64,000 nt of DNA from Sordariomycetes sp. S80-01Y. Lineage: Eukaryota; Ascomycota; Sordariomycetes. The stretch is from contig JAXQJY010000033.1 in the NCBI GenBank assembly GCA_037042185.1, forward strand, positions 372,001-436,000, written 5' to 3'. Position numbers and translations under genes: made by a program. Under the pieces are notes generated by a model, which made no database searches, was not told the origin of the DNA, and saw only the letters and a program-made list of their open reading frames with translations. This document shows, in pieces, positions 20,834 through 33,500 of the stretch. How positions within the stretch are numbered: position 1 is the first letter of the stretch; every line of letters starts with the position of its first letter.

Positions 20834-22887
20834 CTTGTCGATGCGCGGGGAGAATTAAACCCAGGACCGAAGTCGGAATCAAGTCAATGGGGTTTGTGTT
20901 CGAGCCATTGTCGAAAGCGGTGGACTGAGGAGGAGCGCGGTGGTGAGGCCATACAAACTGGCTTCCGCTGACGGTCGAAGAGGCTACACGGGGTGGGTTG
21001 ATCTCTATTTTTTCGGTGCACCGGTTCTCGTGAGCGCGAGTCAACCCAAGATTCAAGTCCAGGTATTGCGTCGGTCGGGTCGTGCGTGGATCGACAACGG
21101 CGAGCAGTTGAAGAGAATAAGGATTGCGAGCTGTGGTGGGTATGCGGGTTGCGGATGGATTTTGCAGATGTGCTGTCGGCACTGGCAGGTCTGGCGAAAT
21201 GCGACGGCGCGGGAGTGTGGCGTGTCCCAATTTAAATCAGGCCTTTTTCCTGGAGCTTCCCCAACTTGAAATTCCTCGACGGGGAAAAATGGAATCGTTA
21301 GTGCTGAAGAAAAACGTAGCGTCGTTGGAGCAGGAAGTCTCTGGCAGTGGAGACCTTGTGATGTGCGCCGCTAGTCGCTCCAGCGGTGCCGTGCTGCGAG
21401 TCGTCGGATGATCGGCCTGCAATGACACGCTCGACACCTTTTGACGTCTGTAGGTGTGGCTGCGATAATTATGTGCGTCTGCTGGGCAACATGCGGTGAA
21501 CCGTCCAACCCAAGGTGACTGCAATCCAAGGTCGATGCGTTGGAATGGCGGAGAAGACGGAAGACGTCGACTGTTTCCAGACAGGACTCGGTCAATTGAC
21601 GGTGGGCTCGGGCGCTGATCCGCCGGGGAGGGGTTGACCCAGAGACAAATCACAACCCCAGGCGTTTGCCGCCTAGCTTAACCGAGTATAGGCTTTTGGC
21701 CGTCTTGGTGGCTGTAGTGGTAATGATGACAGCTGAGGCTTTGGAACCTGGAGTGAGTAAGGCCGACTTGCGTTCGCACCTCCAAGGCGAGGTCGTTGAA
21801 GATGTTCGACGTCAAAGCAGACAGCCCAACATACGAGAAATCTGGACAAGGAGGGCATCAACGCAGGTTGAGGGGAACAAGACCGATGCTGACGCTGGTG
21901 AGGGATATTGGAGGTCTCGTGACATCTTCTTGCTCACGAAAAACTGCAGCGCTCCTGCCGCTCCATGGCTCCCGAGTCCAGCGTGTCGGGAGCGCTCGGA
22001 CCACCTGACATCACCATTGACCGCAACCGGGCCAATTGCGTCTCAGCAAATCTCATTCGACGGCCCCGCCTCCCCAGATTTCAACTCGCACCTCGACTTG
22101 AGCCGCCAATGTCGAGTCGGACAGATTCCTCAGAGAGCCCTCCAACGCAGTCCCTGTCCCAAGTATGCGCGTTGCAACTGTGCCCTGCGACTGGTGGAAT
22201 GAGCTCCCGTTCCCTCTCACGTCCTCATGTCTGTTCATCGGCACGGTCAGCCCTCGTCATCGTGACCTCCAAAGAAGTGCTGCCAACACCTCGAGCAGGG
22301 ATCGTCTGTAGGCACCGACATACCGCTTCGGCCAGTGGTTCCGGCTCAGTTCATTTCCTGGTCGGTTTCCCGCTCTCATCGCCCGATCTGAACCAGTCGC
22401 CTCCCCTAACCCAAAAGTTGCACCGACTCCGAAACTCTATTGCTCGTTGCCCGACAGGCCTCGATTTTGACACGCAATGCCACGAAGTACGCTGAATTGA
22501 TTTCGCATTTTCTTCGCCCCGTGGGCCGAGTACCTGCGTCTGGCATGTTGCACTATTGACTTACATTCTCGTGTCGTCTGTCACGTGGCGTCTCACCGTG
22601 AGATTTTCTGCGACACCGACTGACAGTTTTGCGTCAGACCCCTGGTGCTTATTGTCCGCTGCGGAAGGACCTCAGAGAGCCGTACCAGTCTGGGGTCGTC
22701 CAATACCAAAAACGTGGTTCCTCATACTACGACGATAGAGTTGAGGCCGTTGCCGTTTTAGCCCATTACGTGCATGTTTGAGCTTGGAAGGTATTATGAG
22801 GTTATCCTGCGCTGGGTTTCAATTGCCCCAATGTGGCTTCAGCCCTCTCTGCCCTTGATACGCGCCACACATTCGAGGCCCATCTTG
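20834..22887. other. Two-kilobase gap, no supported gene
   Basis: This lies upstream of the fusion gene and downstream of the F-box gene (both minus). The longest frames (about 176 residues) are Ser/Pro/Arg-rich and overlap other frames, so I regard them as chance. The right part presumably carries the F-box 3' UTR, the left part the fusion gene promoter. Confidence 0.45.
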
Positions 22888-24730
22888 TCACGTTCTAGAG
22901 CTGCCAAATATCTTGCCCTTGTAGCCCTCCACCTCGTGCCGTGGATCAGTGTAGTGCCTGTCTTCGAGACAGTATTCCCAATCCGACTCATCAACATCAA
23001 CATACTCAGCCTCCTCGCTCGCAGGAGGAATGCGGGTATGTGAAACGTCAACGTTCCAGGCCTTGAGGTTTGCAATGGCGATCGCATCCCATGTGAAGTC
23101 GTCGGGTAGGACTTCGTCCTGGAGCAGAAAATTGACACTCCGGAGATATGGGAGCCGCGCTCCAGTGTGAGTTTCATCTTCTGCCTTGCCAGTGATATTG
23201 CGTAAAAGCTCCCTCAGGAACGCATTGAAGAACCCCAGACCTTTGTGGCTCCTCACCGGGAACTGAATGCTCAGAGATTCGACGTTGGGAGGAAGTGACA
23301 GCTCGAGTGCTTCCAACACAACCGCCTTCTCTTTCACAAAGTTGCCATGGCAATCGTCCTCTACGGGAAAGGTGAAGACCTCCTGAGGACCCCAACGTGG
23401 CGCTTTGCCTTCACTGGCTACCCATACAAAGGACTCGGCGGCAAGCCCCTCGACTCGCCTGAGGGACGGATAGTTGGCCAAAACCCAAACCCGTTCACCA
23501 ACGGTAGATCGAAAAGTCAGCCTCTCCAAGTTGTCCGAGAACGTTGTGGGGCATCCATGCAACTTTCTCGTGAGTGTCGGCGTGAAAGGATCGTCGCTTT
23601 GGAGATGTCTTAGTCGTTTCGGGAGTGAGTAGATTCGATGCGTCTCCTCAGGGAGCAAGTCACACTTGGCAATTTCCAGTATTTCTACAGAAGATGTACC
23701 TGGCTCAATCGAAAGACGATGAGTAGAGTCTCGTGGAGCTGCGCGGCGGTAAGTCCGTAGTCCCACTCCTGCGAGGCGGAGGACTTTCAGCTGAGGGAGT
23801 GCGAAGAGCGGCTCGACATCCTCCAACTTGGTGCAAAAGAAGTCGCTGCGATGGGCTGAAGCTCTCAACTTGCGCCTAGAATTGGTCTCACTATTCAGGG
23901 AAATTTTGCGCAAGGACTGAAACCCGTGGAGCCATCCGCTGGTCTTGTTGAGGCAGCACTGAGCTATCAGCAGATTTAGGACATGCAGGGGATGACCTGC
24001 GTGGTATGGGTCCGCGTCTGCGTGTCTGCCGGCTTAGTTAGGGATATAAGATACACTACAGCTGCAAGACTTACTGAACGTAGACTATGGTGTTGAGGTT
24101 TGGGCAGAGAGAGAGCAGCAGGGCATGAAGCATTTCATCTTCCCCGTGCAGTGCTTCCTCAAGTAAATCGTCAATCCACGTCTTCTCAACACCGTACTTC
24201 TCAAGCAAAGAACGATACATGGATTCGTCATGTTGGAGAAGTGCGCGGCCTCGCGCTCGGGCAGCTTGTGCTTCCGCCATTTCCAACTCTCGCTCCGGAT
24301 CGAATCCCCTTGTACCGTCACCCGTTCCAGGGCCGTTTATTTCCTCCTCTGCATCTAGCCCTTCCTCGTCTGGCAGCATAAATGCGGCAATGCGACCCCG
24401 TCCACAGCGAAAGTCGGCCAAATCACACCACATATGCAGGGCCGTGCGATGAGTCCATATCTCCGCTCGCCGAACATGCCAAGCCTCCCTCATTGCGTCT
24501 TGCGAGGCGCATCTAAGAAGATCCGGCACGTTGAAGGGGTTGCGGTCATGGATGACCCGGTACTTCTCGTCAAGCTGCTGACGCGATGCGACAAGCTCTG
24601 CACAGCAGCCATTGAACCTGCGGCATGTTCGGCTAAGGGACCCGAGCGCCGAGGGTTCAACACGATCTAAGTAGTCGGCGATTTGAACGAGGAGCTCGTC
24701 AGGAAGCCCCAATAGTTGGGCGACGGCCAT
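22888..24730 (-). CDS. F-box protein
   Basis: Two exons, 24730-24075 and 24025-22888, give 597 residues. The intron (24026-24074) has GTAAGT, a CTAAC branch site and CAG. The N-terminus is a clear F-box: GLPDELLVQIADYLDR, then ALGSLSRTCRRF (residues about 7-40). F-box proteins bind Skp1 and bring targets to an SCF ubiquitin ligase. The next 180 residues include an acidic stretch (DEEGLDAEEEINGPG). The C-terminal half (about 230-597) has irregular Leu-rich segments such as LFALPQLKVLRLAGVG and LRHLQSDD, similar to the degenerate leucine-rich repeats of many mould F-box proteins. The target cannot be inferred. The C-terminal tail is acidic and Tyr-rich (about residues 560-590). Confidence 0.85.
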
Positions 24731-25453
24731 CGCTGCTTTGGTGGTTTTTGAAGTGATGGTGAACTTGGGTGTCCGACTTCACCCAAGCTTACCCTGAAGC
24801 AGACGGAGGTGGTTGCCTCAAATTCACCCAGATCAGTATTATGCGACATAGACAAGCCCTGTAGCAACAATGGCACTAGAGTCGGTGAGTGAATTAGAAT
24901 CGATTAGTTGGTAAGCCATAAATTAGATTAGCTGATAGAGTCATTTTGTGCCTCAGTGTGTGGCAAGCATGACAATGATACAATGGCACGCGTTGGAGGA
25001 ACTCAGATGCATCGCGTGATCACGTGTCGCATCTCACCCTACCGATGGTCCCATTCAGCTTGCGCCAGCAGCTGTTGGCACGTTCAAAAACGCCCATTAT
25101 GCATACCATCACCATCGTGAGCACTCCGCCGCTGCTGTCAGCGACCATGTCTCGGACATTATCCTCAGGTGAATTCTGCGGAGCGGCGGACTTTCTAAAC
25201 CTCCCCCCCCCCCCGACAGACCAGACCCTCTCGGTCGCGGCGACGGGAATCGGAGATGCACAGTGCTTGGAAACCTGCTTTGCGATTACCAATCACCACC
25301 ATCCATCACCCATTGTTCGACTCCCACCCGATCCGGCGCACAGGCTCGAGCTTTTGCGATTGTCCATTCCTCGATGCTTGAGAAGATGGACGGGTGACCA
25401 CGATTCTTCTCATTTCTGATTTCATTTTTTCCAGCCTCTTGTGTTAGACGAGG
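24731..25453. other. Divergent promoter region between the F-box gene and the MFS gene
   Basis: No gene seen. It holds an 11-base C run at 25204-25214 and pyrimidine-rich leader sequence just before the ATG at 25454. Confidence 0.5.
25204..25214 (+). repeat. C11 homopolymer in the MFS gene promoter
   Basis: A run of 11 C lies about 240 bp upstream of the MFS start. Such runs are prone to length error in sequencing. Confidence 0.8.
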
Positions 25454-27314
25454 ATGGACAAGATGGCTTCGCTAGCCGACCGCCAGAGCAGCTCTGGTAA
25501 CTATCACCGTGACATGGCGAATCATCATGCCAATGCGACGCCCAGTGAAGAGACGCCCCTGCTGTCTCCTCGCGACTCGGAACCAGGCGACAACACACCT
25601 GGGCCTCACCTTGGCGCCAACGGCAGCGCCAATGGCTCTGCGCAGCGCTTGGATGATTCCGAGCCGAAGCTCAAAGTTGGTGCTCTGCGAGCTACCAGCA
25701 TAGCTTTCTCTCTATGGCTGCTCATCTTCCTCCAAGGCAAGCATCGCCGTCTCACGGCCGCACCAATGGACGTATTACTGACATGAAGAAGCCTCCAACA
25801 TGTCTGGAATCACCATGATTCAAGGCTCCATAGCCCGCGATCTAGACGCGTATGAAGGAACCCAGTGGTTCACATCCGGCTATCTGATCACCATGTCGTC
25901 TCTCGCGCCGCTGATGGGTAAATTCGCCGCCATCTTCACACCTCGGTCTTTAGTCCTGCCCATTTCCCTTCTTGTCAGCACTGGGGCCATCATCTCTGCC
26001 TTTGCCGCAACGTTCGAGGGCTTCGTGCTGGGACGTGTGGTGATGGGCATGGGCGGTGCCGGCGTCCTGACTCTGGCCGTCATCCTGGTCCTGGACTTGA
26101 CGGGCAAGAAGAGGCGAGGGTTCGTCATGGGCTGCGTCAATGCTGGATTTAGCATCGGCGTATCTATGGGTGGCATCGTTTACGGAGCCCTCCTCCCTGC
26201 TGTGGGCTGGCGAGCAATGTTCTGGATCCAGTGTCCCGTCGCCCTCGTCAGCGGGCTATGCCTCTTCCTGAGCCTGCAGCCACCACCAGACAGCGCCAAG
26301 TTTGATACTTCCTCGACCTGGACCAAGCTGCGACGGATCGACTACCTCGGCGCCGCCCTTCTCGTCTCAACCATCGTACTCTTCCTCTACGGCCTGGCAG
26401 GAAAGATCCAGCTCATTCCCATATTGCTCTCACCAGTATGCCTTCTCCTCTTCATCTTGGTGGAAATGTTCTTCGCCTTCGATCCCGTCATCCCGTTGAA
26501 GGTGTTGAAATCAAGGGCAGCACTGTTGAGCTGTGTTTCGCAACTCGGTCTCATGAGCGCTCGGTGGACGGTCTTGTTCTACATGCCTATCTTTATGCTC
26601 GCTGTGCTTGGTGAGCCGCGTGCCAAAGCCGGTGCGGTCCTCGTCCCGACCAACGTGGGTTTCGCTCTCGGTGGCATCATTGTGGGCGCTTTGCACATCA
26701 AACGCAATGGCTCCTTCTGGCTGCCCTGCTTGGTTTCGATCTTCCTATTCAGCCTGTCAATGTTCCTGCTGTCTTTTGTTGCCTCGCCAGATGTCCACCT
26801 TGCAGCCTTGATCGTCGCCGTCATCACCGGCGGCATCGCTACAGGCGCTGCCCTGAACTACACCCTGGCTCATATCCTCCACCACAGCCACGAGGGAACG
26901 CAGTACATCACAACCTCCCTACTCGGTACGTTCCGCGGCTTCGGCGGGGCGTTCGGAACCTCCATCGGCGGGGGGGTCTTCCAACGACTGCTGCAGACGA
27001 GCCTCACCACCGGCTTCCTGTCCATCGAGAAAGGCGAAGCCCTCAGCCCCGAGAGGAAGAGACTTGTGTCGCAGCTGCTGGGGGCGCCGGAGATGGTTTT
27101 TGGAGGAGGACTGAGTGATGCCGAGAGGGAGGTTGCTGTCGATGCGTATGCTGGCGCCAGTAAGGGGGTGTGGCAGGCGGCGGCCGTTCTAGGACTGGTT
27201 GTGCTTGTTTTGCAGGCGGGTACAGGGTGGAATGGCCCAGACAAGGAAGAAAAGGTGGATGAGGCCGAGGCGAGGGCTAACACCATGGAGGCCGAAGGCG
27301 TACCTGAGACGTGA
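25454..27314 (+). CDS. DHA2-type major facilitator (14-helix) transporter
   Basis: Exons 25454-25736 and 25792-27314 encode 601 residues. The intron (25737-25791) starts with GC, not GT: AAG then GCAAGC, with a perfect TACTGAC branch site and an AAG acceptor. Splicing gives LIFLQ-ASNMSGITMIQG, the normal first-helix exit of this family. The order is an 85-residue hydrophilic N-terminus with TPLLSPRDSEP, then 14 predicted helices. Motifs include WFTSGYLITMSSLAPLMGK, LGRVVMGMGGAGVLTLAVI and LPAVGWRAMFWIQCP, as in the DHA2 drug:H+ antiporters and the vacuolar basic amino acid transporters (Vba). The early TPLLSPRD stretch resembles the N-termini of vacuolar members. The substrate is unknown. No toxin or metabolite cluster adjoins it. 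Confidence 0.9.
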
Positions 27315-27583
27315 AAGAGTCGTCTTGAACGAGGGGATAAAGAAGGGGAGACGAAAATGAGGATAAAGTCGGACCAATAAACACCAGGGCCGCAAACTTC
27401 GGGTTCAGAAACAACAGGCGTTCAGGATAGATTTCTTTGGCTGTAAAGCACGCTTCGATAGATCTGCTACATATCGCAAGACCTTTGTACTATCAACAGA
27501 GGGCCTTGATCCCCATTATGAAAACAGACGCTTATGCATGGAATATTTCCATCCCTTCTTGTCCATTTCTCTCTCGGAAGAAA

Positions 27584-30531
27584 TCAATTGGTCGCGCCAC
27601 CTGTCAAGAAAAAGTCCAGCTCAGAAGATCCTCCGTTGTGCAGGCGCTGCTCATTCTCGGCTAGCTGCTCCAGCAACGTCAGGAACGGATCCTTTTCGTC
27701 TCCTCCAGTCGTTGTGCTGCCGTTATTGCTCCCATTGCCGGGGCTCGGGGCTGGTCTTCCACTTTGCGGCTGAGGAGGGGGCGGGTTGATTCGGCCTTGA
27801 CCGTCGTCGCCATGCCAGGCCGCGGGGCTGCTGAAGGCATTTGTCGGCAACGTTCCGAACATAGGATCGTAGCTTCCTGAATCACCCATGAGATTCTGAC
27901 CTTGCTGGCCCTGGACTGCTGCCCCGCTATAACTGTAGCTTGGACTGAACGCTGTTCCCTGGAATCCTTGGCCACCTTGTTGACCTGAAGCCATCCCGAA
28001 CCCTACCGCAGCAGCCGCGGCCTCTGCTGCGTGGTTCGCCGCCGCTTCGCTGATGCCGGCCATCTGGTTGTCTTGAATTTGGGAGTTGTGATGTGGCATT
28101 TTATTCCGAGTTGTCATGAGCGCTGGTCCCGCTTGCGGGGGTATGCCGCCCTGGTTCGAGATCGACCTGCGTGAGTAGTTGGGGCTGGCCAGGGCAGCAG
28201 TTGGAGCCGACTCGATGGTGGCAATATTCTTGATATCTGGCCTTGTTCGGGTCGACGATGCTGTGTTCTTCCGTTTCATACCTGGTCGCTCCATGTCTTC
28301 GCTCCCTCGCGGGGCGTACAAATCGTGGCCGCCGTAGGCGTCGGCTGTGAAATCGACAACCGCATCGGTAAGACTCAAATTCGCAGCATCGAATGAGAAC
28401 GGCTGGCCATTCGGCCCTACAATGTTCGAATATCGTTCGAAAAAGTCCTCCAAGTGGAATGAAGGGGCGTATCGCATCGAGTTGCCGCCCAATGACTTGA
28501 CCAGCTCAGCATGAGCATTGTATATTCCCTGGAGAGTCTCGCGGTGATGTTGAACACTGGCCCAAGCGTACCTCAACTCGCTCAGATGCTGCATCTCCCT
28601 CGACAGGAAGTGTGGTGATGAACTGAACACATTCATCTCCCCGATACCCCCCTGCTTGCTGTAGTGCGCTCCATGGATGTGAACTGTGCCAGCTGTGCAA
28701 ATACAGTATCCCACAAAGGCCGGCCACTCAATGGTGCTTGTCTGCTTCCCAAGCTCAATCAACTCAGCGATGGCGTTGGCATGTAAGAAACACATGTTAG
28801 TTGCTTCAATCTGCCAAGATTCATGCTGACCGTTTCCAGCGAGCTCCGCGAGGTCAATGGGAAGGAAGGGTCGGTAGATCAAACAGTGAATGAGGTGGTA
28901 GATCAGCTTGCTGAGTACCAATGTGGTGGAGTCGGGCTGTCCGAAGAGAGTTTCGAGGCTGGAAAAGACATCATCCGTGCCCGAAGCCCATATGTCGAGG
29001 TCTTGTCGAATCTTGGACAGGTTCGAAAGCGAATGCCATGGAAAGTGCGAGTCGCCCCTGACACCGCCCGCAGCGAGGTAGCGATTCGTAGTCCCCATGA
29101 TGCGTGTGATGTCGATGAGCATGCCCGTGCTGCCTTGTGACTTCTTGCTGCTGCCCTGAAAATGTTGAAGATTCGAACCAGGTTGGAAGAACTCTCCTTC
29201 GATGAATCCAGAAGACTGGCTTGGTGCCCAAGAGGGTAATCGCAGCATGATGGTCTTGTCGCTGATTAGTGATGGCCGCTTCGATCCACAGGCCATAAAG
29301 CGATCAAGGAGATAGGAGCTCCAGAAAAGCCGCCTTCTGATTTCCCTTTCCATAGGCGTCACATTCTGGTCCGTTTCGCGATGTATTTCCAACGCCATCG
29401 CCATTCCGACTGCCGTTGCTGCTTCTCGTCAGAACTCAAACTACAGAAACAGGAATCAGGTTTACTCACTCAGCATCATATAGGCCTTCTTTCCCCTCCC
29501 AGATCCGACAAAAGCAACGACTAAAAGTAAAGCAGCTTGTAGACTGTCCAGCGAAGGCTCGTCTACGTCGATCTCCCGGCGTGAACGGGCAGCATAATCC
29601 TCGCTTAAGCTGACCGCCGACTGATATCCTCCGGGATGAGGTGTATATCTACGCTTGTCAGATACCATACGCTCCTTGCGACTAGAGAATGGATCAAAAT
29701 ACCTGGATGCCACTGCTGATATGGCATGTTTGAGGTAATCTGGCAGCTGACCCAGTTGCATGCGTTGGCGTATCGAGGACTCATCTAGGATGTGATATGG
29801 CTTTGCATGGAAGCGGGCGAAGTAGGTATCGAGAAGGGCTTCAGGGAGGACTGGCGGTGGGGAATTGTCCCTGCCACTTGTCAGCTGGTCCCGGAGAGAC
29901 AGAAGCCTTTGATATTGGTACATACTTTGGAATGGCAAGCGGTGGCGACACGTTGGAACCTTCGCCTCCGCTTGGAGAAGTGTTGGAGTCTGCTGCCAGC
30001 CTTTTCGCCGCAGGCTCTTCGGTACCTTGGCGGGCATTCTCAAGCATCTTCGGATCACCATGATCCCCGGTTGGCGACGTCTGCTCTGAATTCTTCTCCC
30101 TCAGCTTCGCCTCTAGCCCATCAACTCTTTTCAGCAGAGCATCAAGGACGTCTGTCTTGGGCCCGCGCTTCTTCGGTACAGCATCTACGCGCCGGCTGTC
30201 AGCACTTCCTTTCTCCCATGGGGTGTTTTCAATACGAGTTTGCATACCGTACACACAAGGACATTGGAAGACCTGGCAAGCTTCACAGGCGGGGCGTAGC
30301 CTATTGCATTTGATCTAACCATGGTGAGCGCTGCGAATCCAGATCAAAACGGCTCAGATGACCAACCTTGCGCTTTCGACATGATTTGCAGTTCATGGAC
30401 TCTCGTGGCTCGTTGCTCATTCTACGGGTGGGGAGACGCTCTATACCGACCTGGGGCCGAGCGATCGCGACAGGATGCACGCCAGACATTTGTTGCTGGC
30501 CATGCCCTGCATCGTACATTTGAACGCTCAT
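27584..30531 (-). CDS. Zn2Cys6 fungal transcription factor
   Basis: Four exons on the minus strand, 30531-30367, 30314-29926, 29876-29470 and 29418-27584, give 931 residues. Introns (30315-30366, 29877-29925, 29419-29469) all have GT-AG ends and keep the frame. The binuclear zinc cluster spans residues 48-75, split by intron 1, with spacing C-x2-C-x6-C-x6-C-x2-C-x6-C and the basic [16 protein letters not shown] core. A linker and coiled coil follow ([20 protein letters not shown], residues about 100-125), then a fungal-specific transcription factor middle domain with GREKKAYMML-like and [18 protein letters not shown] segments. The C-terminal 300 residues are Gln/Gly/Ser-rich and probably an activation region. 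It is a nuclear regulator of unknown targets. Other exons upstream of M1 are possible, since the zinc cluster starts unusually far from the N-terminus. Confidence 0.9.
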
Positions 30532-33500
30532 GTTGAAAGCAGCACGATCGGATAGAAGTCGCAGTCGTTACGCTTTGCGCAGAAATCAATGTCGTTATGT
30601 CGTTGCCAGCGTGTAGGGATTTGAGATGGTCAAGGCCACCACGATCGACAGTTCATGAGGTTTCTGCGTGCCCTCAGGGCCGCCGCAGGAAAGCGCGCGC
30701 AGTCAGTTACAATGCCGAGCAGGGAGAGCAGCCGTCTCAATGGCGGCCGGAGGGTGGATGCTAAGGCGTCTTGAGGTCGGCGTCCTAGAAGAGGATATCT
30801 CAGAGGGGGAGGGTCGCGAGGCTGGAGTGTGGGTAGGTTGCGAAATAAGGTACAAACAAGAAGAGGGTTCAAGGTCCATCCGTCAGACGAGGCACAAAAA
30901 GAGCCAAGAAAGCGAGTGAAATGGGGGCCGGGGTAAGAGTCGGGGAGCAGGGAATGGGGAAGAGGAGCTGCGAGACGCTGCTACGGACGGTCTGGTACTG
31001 GCGGGAGCTGGCGGGAGCTGGCGACGAGGGACGGCTCAGAGGTGTCCGGGGGTGACAGAATAAAGCGGACGGTGGCCCCAGACGGTGGTTCTCGTGCCTT
31101 CCTCGCCCTGGACGGGTCTCCTCCCCCGGAAAAGACCCTCCCAGATCCCCACTGAGCCCTTCACTGCTGCTGCTTAAGGTTGGCACTGCCAGTAACACTG
31201 GCAAGTTGGGAACGGTGCGCTGCCAGAAAGGTCAGGGCAGAGTCGGGACTCCTCTTCCGCCCAGTGCCCTCCCCTCTCTGTCAACTGTCCTTCCCTTCTT
31301 CAACTCTCCCTCGGCTTCATGCCAGCGCCCACAAAGCGAGAGCGAGGCTAATAAAGACAAGGGACCATGTCTCCTCGGGCCTCACGAGCCTTCCGGTGGG
31401 CGTGACCGGCTCTGGCGCGCAGCTCAAGCGCTGGTGCAACGCTAGAACAGGCGCTTGCATGGCGATGCATTCTGGCTTGCAGGGCTGTGGAGGCGGAGGT
31501 GCGGGTGGAGATGGCCGGCCTCGAAAAGGCGGAGGGGCAGCCTCGAGCCGTGAGTCGTCCGTTTCTTTGGCATTTCCATCTTTAAATTCGGACGCCATGA
31601 CAGAAGCCGAGAGCCAAGCCAGAGGCCTGTGTGCGCTCTGATGCCACTGCCGACCTTGACGCTCTCTGTCGTTGCTCGGGCATCTTTTTACAAGTCCGAA
31701 CAAGTACCGCGCCCGGGCAACGCCAAACATCAAACGAGAATCCCGGGGTTCGCGGACGGCTTCATTTCCCACCTTCCACGAAACTCTGGTCTACAAGCTG
31801 TGTGACTGTCTCAGATGTTGTGTCACCTGTCGTACAAGTAACCCAGCGCCCTGGAACCTCGTGGCGCTGTGGTAGCTGAATCAAAGCGGCGGTCTCTTGG
31901 ACGTCAATTCAGCGCCACGGCTTGAACAGACTCACTAGGCGTGTCAACGAATTACCCCAACTCATGCTCCTCATTCACCACCCGCAAAACCAGTACCCTC
32001 TTCAGTCGAGCCATGCCGAGTGGATCGGCACTCTGCATAGCGCCGCTGCGACGAAAAGGATGCCTCGAACGGAGTACAGAACGAATACGGACCTGCTGGG
32101 TTCGACAGCACAGGACCAAGCGACACAGCGGCCAAACCACTGAGAGCGCAGCAGGTATGAGTCCGGTTTTGCATACACCTTGTAGCTTGCCGCTGGACCC
32201 GATCTAGACATACAGAGCCTTCGTAGCGTCCAAGATACTCTTCGAGAATTGGTACATCATCTTGATCTCACACATGGCAAAGCGACAGGTAAATGTTGAA
32301 GGGGAACCCTTGGCCGGCCTCCGGACTATCTTTCTCGGTACTTTCGGGCGATCACCTTGCCTAGGCCGATGCCAATTCGGGTCCATCCGAAACCTTGTCG
32401 AGCTCTCTTCGAGTTTTAGTCACCGTCGGAAAAGCGCGGTAACCCCCCTCCCCCTCTCATCACCGGAAAAGGCGCTGGTCCTTTTTAATCAAGAAGGGGG
32501 CAAGCCTCTTCGCAAGCATGACAGCTTTCGACGATTGTGCGACGCTTCTTGCAGCCCCTTGGATTTCGAATCCCTGGCGCTCGGCTCAGCTCCCCCTTTT
32601 CGGTTGATGATCCCGCTACGGCCAGCATCCATACCGCCGCAGATCTCAGAGGATCTTCATTCTGTTTGGGTAGTTCTGTACTGGTTCTGAACGCTAGCAA
32701 CAGGCTGCCGTGCCGACTACATCAAGTTTCTAGGAAGAGTCGTAAGGACCGACCCGCTCGACCGAAGCCTTGCGTCGGCGGGCTTTTGGTCAGCTCGAAC
32801 CGTCCCTCCTGCTCCTCGAACGCGGGGGAGGCCTTCGATCTGATGCGGAGAAGAGGTGCCAAGTGCTCGATGAAGCGAGCCTCAAGAGGGGTCCCGGTCC
32901 GATCAATCTGGAGATGCACAACGCACTCCAATTCACATGCTACCGCTCGAATGGGAGGCAACCAGGTCAGGAGGGCAGCCCATCACCCTTGGTTCTCTGT
33001 CAGCTGCGGTTATGGATGATCACTGACGAGCAGACTCCTCACCATGCACCAAGGGTCTCGTCGTGTCGACAGATCCCTCTGCGCTGATGCTCCCAGATTT
33101 GGTGAGGATCGTCTTCGGTTGGGCATGACGGCGATTGCCACTGGGAGACCTCTTGCAGACCAGTCAGTGAGATTGCGAGGGAATCTCAAGCAGGACGCAG
33201 TCTTCCAATCCAAGTTTCTTGCTTGTAATTGCTTGGACAAGCTTGACGAAACCATCCGTGGCTCATATCGGTCATGTCGGCCGAGTTTCGGCCTCTCGCT
33301 ACCCCGAAACCACCGAGGCATCCCATCCGCACCGCTGCCAGGCGGTTGTTGACGGTCCGCGATTCCTTTCTGAGCTATTCCGTACAATGCATTGCACTAG
33401 CTTGTTGTCATCCAAGTTCAGCTCACTTCATCTTAAACCTGGTCTCGCGATGACGGAACGCGCCATTTGGCAATGGACAGAATAGTCTCCTCACTGCGAA

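Noticed and set aside
21965-22495. 176-residue plus-strand frame upstream of the fusion transporter gene
   Set aside because: Ser/Pro-rich without domains, overlapped by other frames; likely chance.
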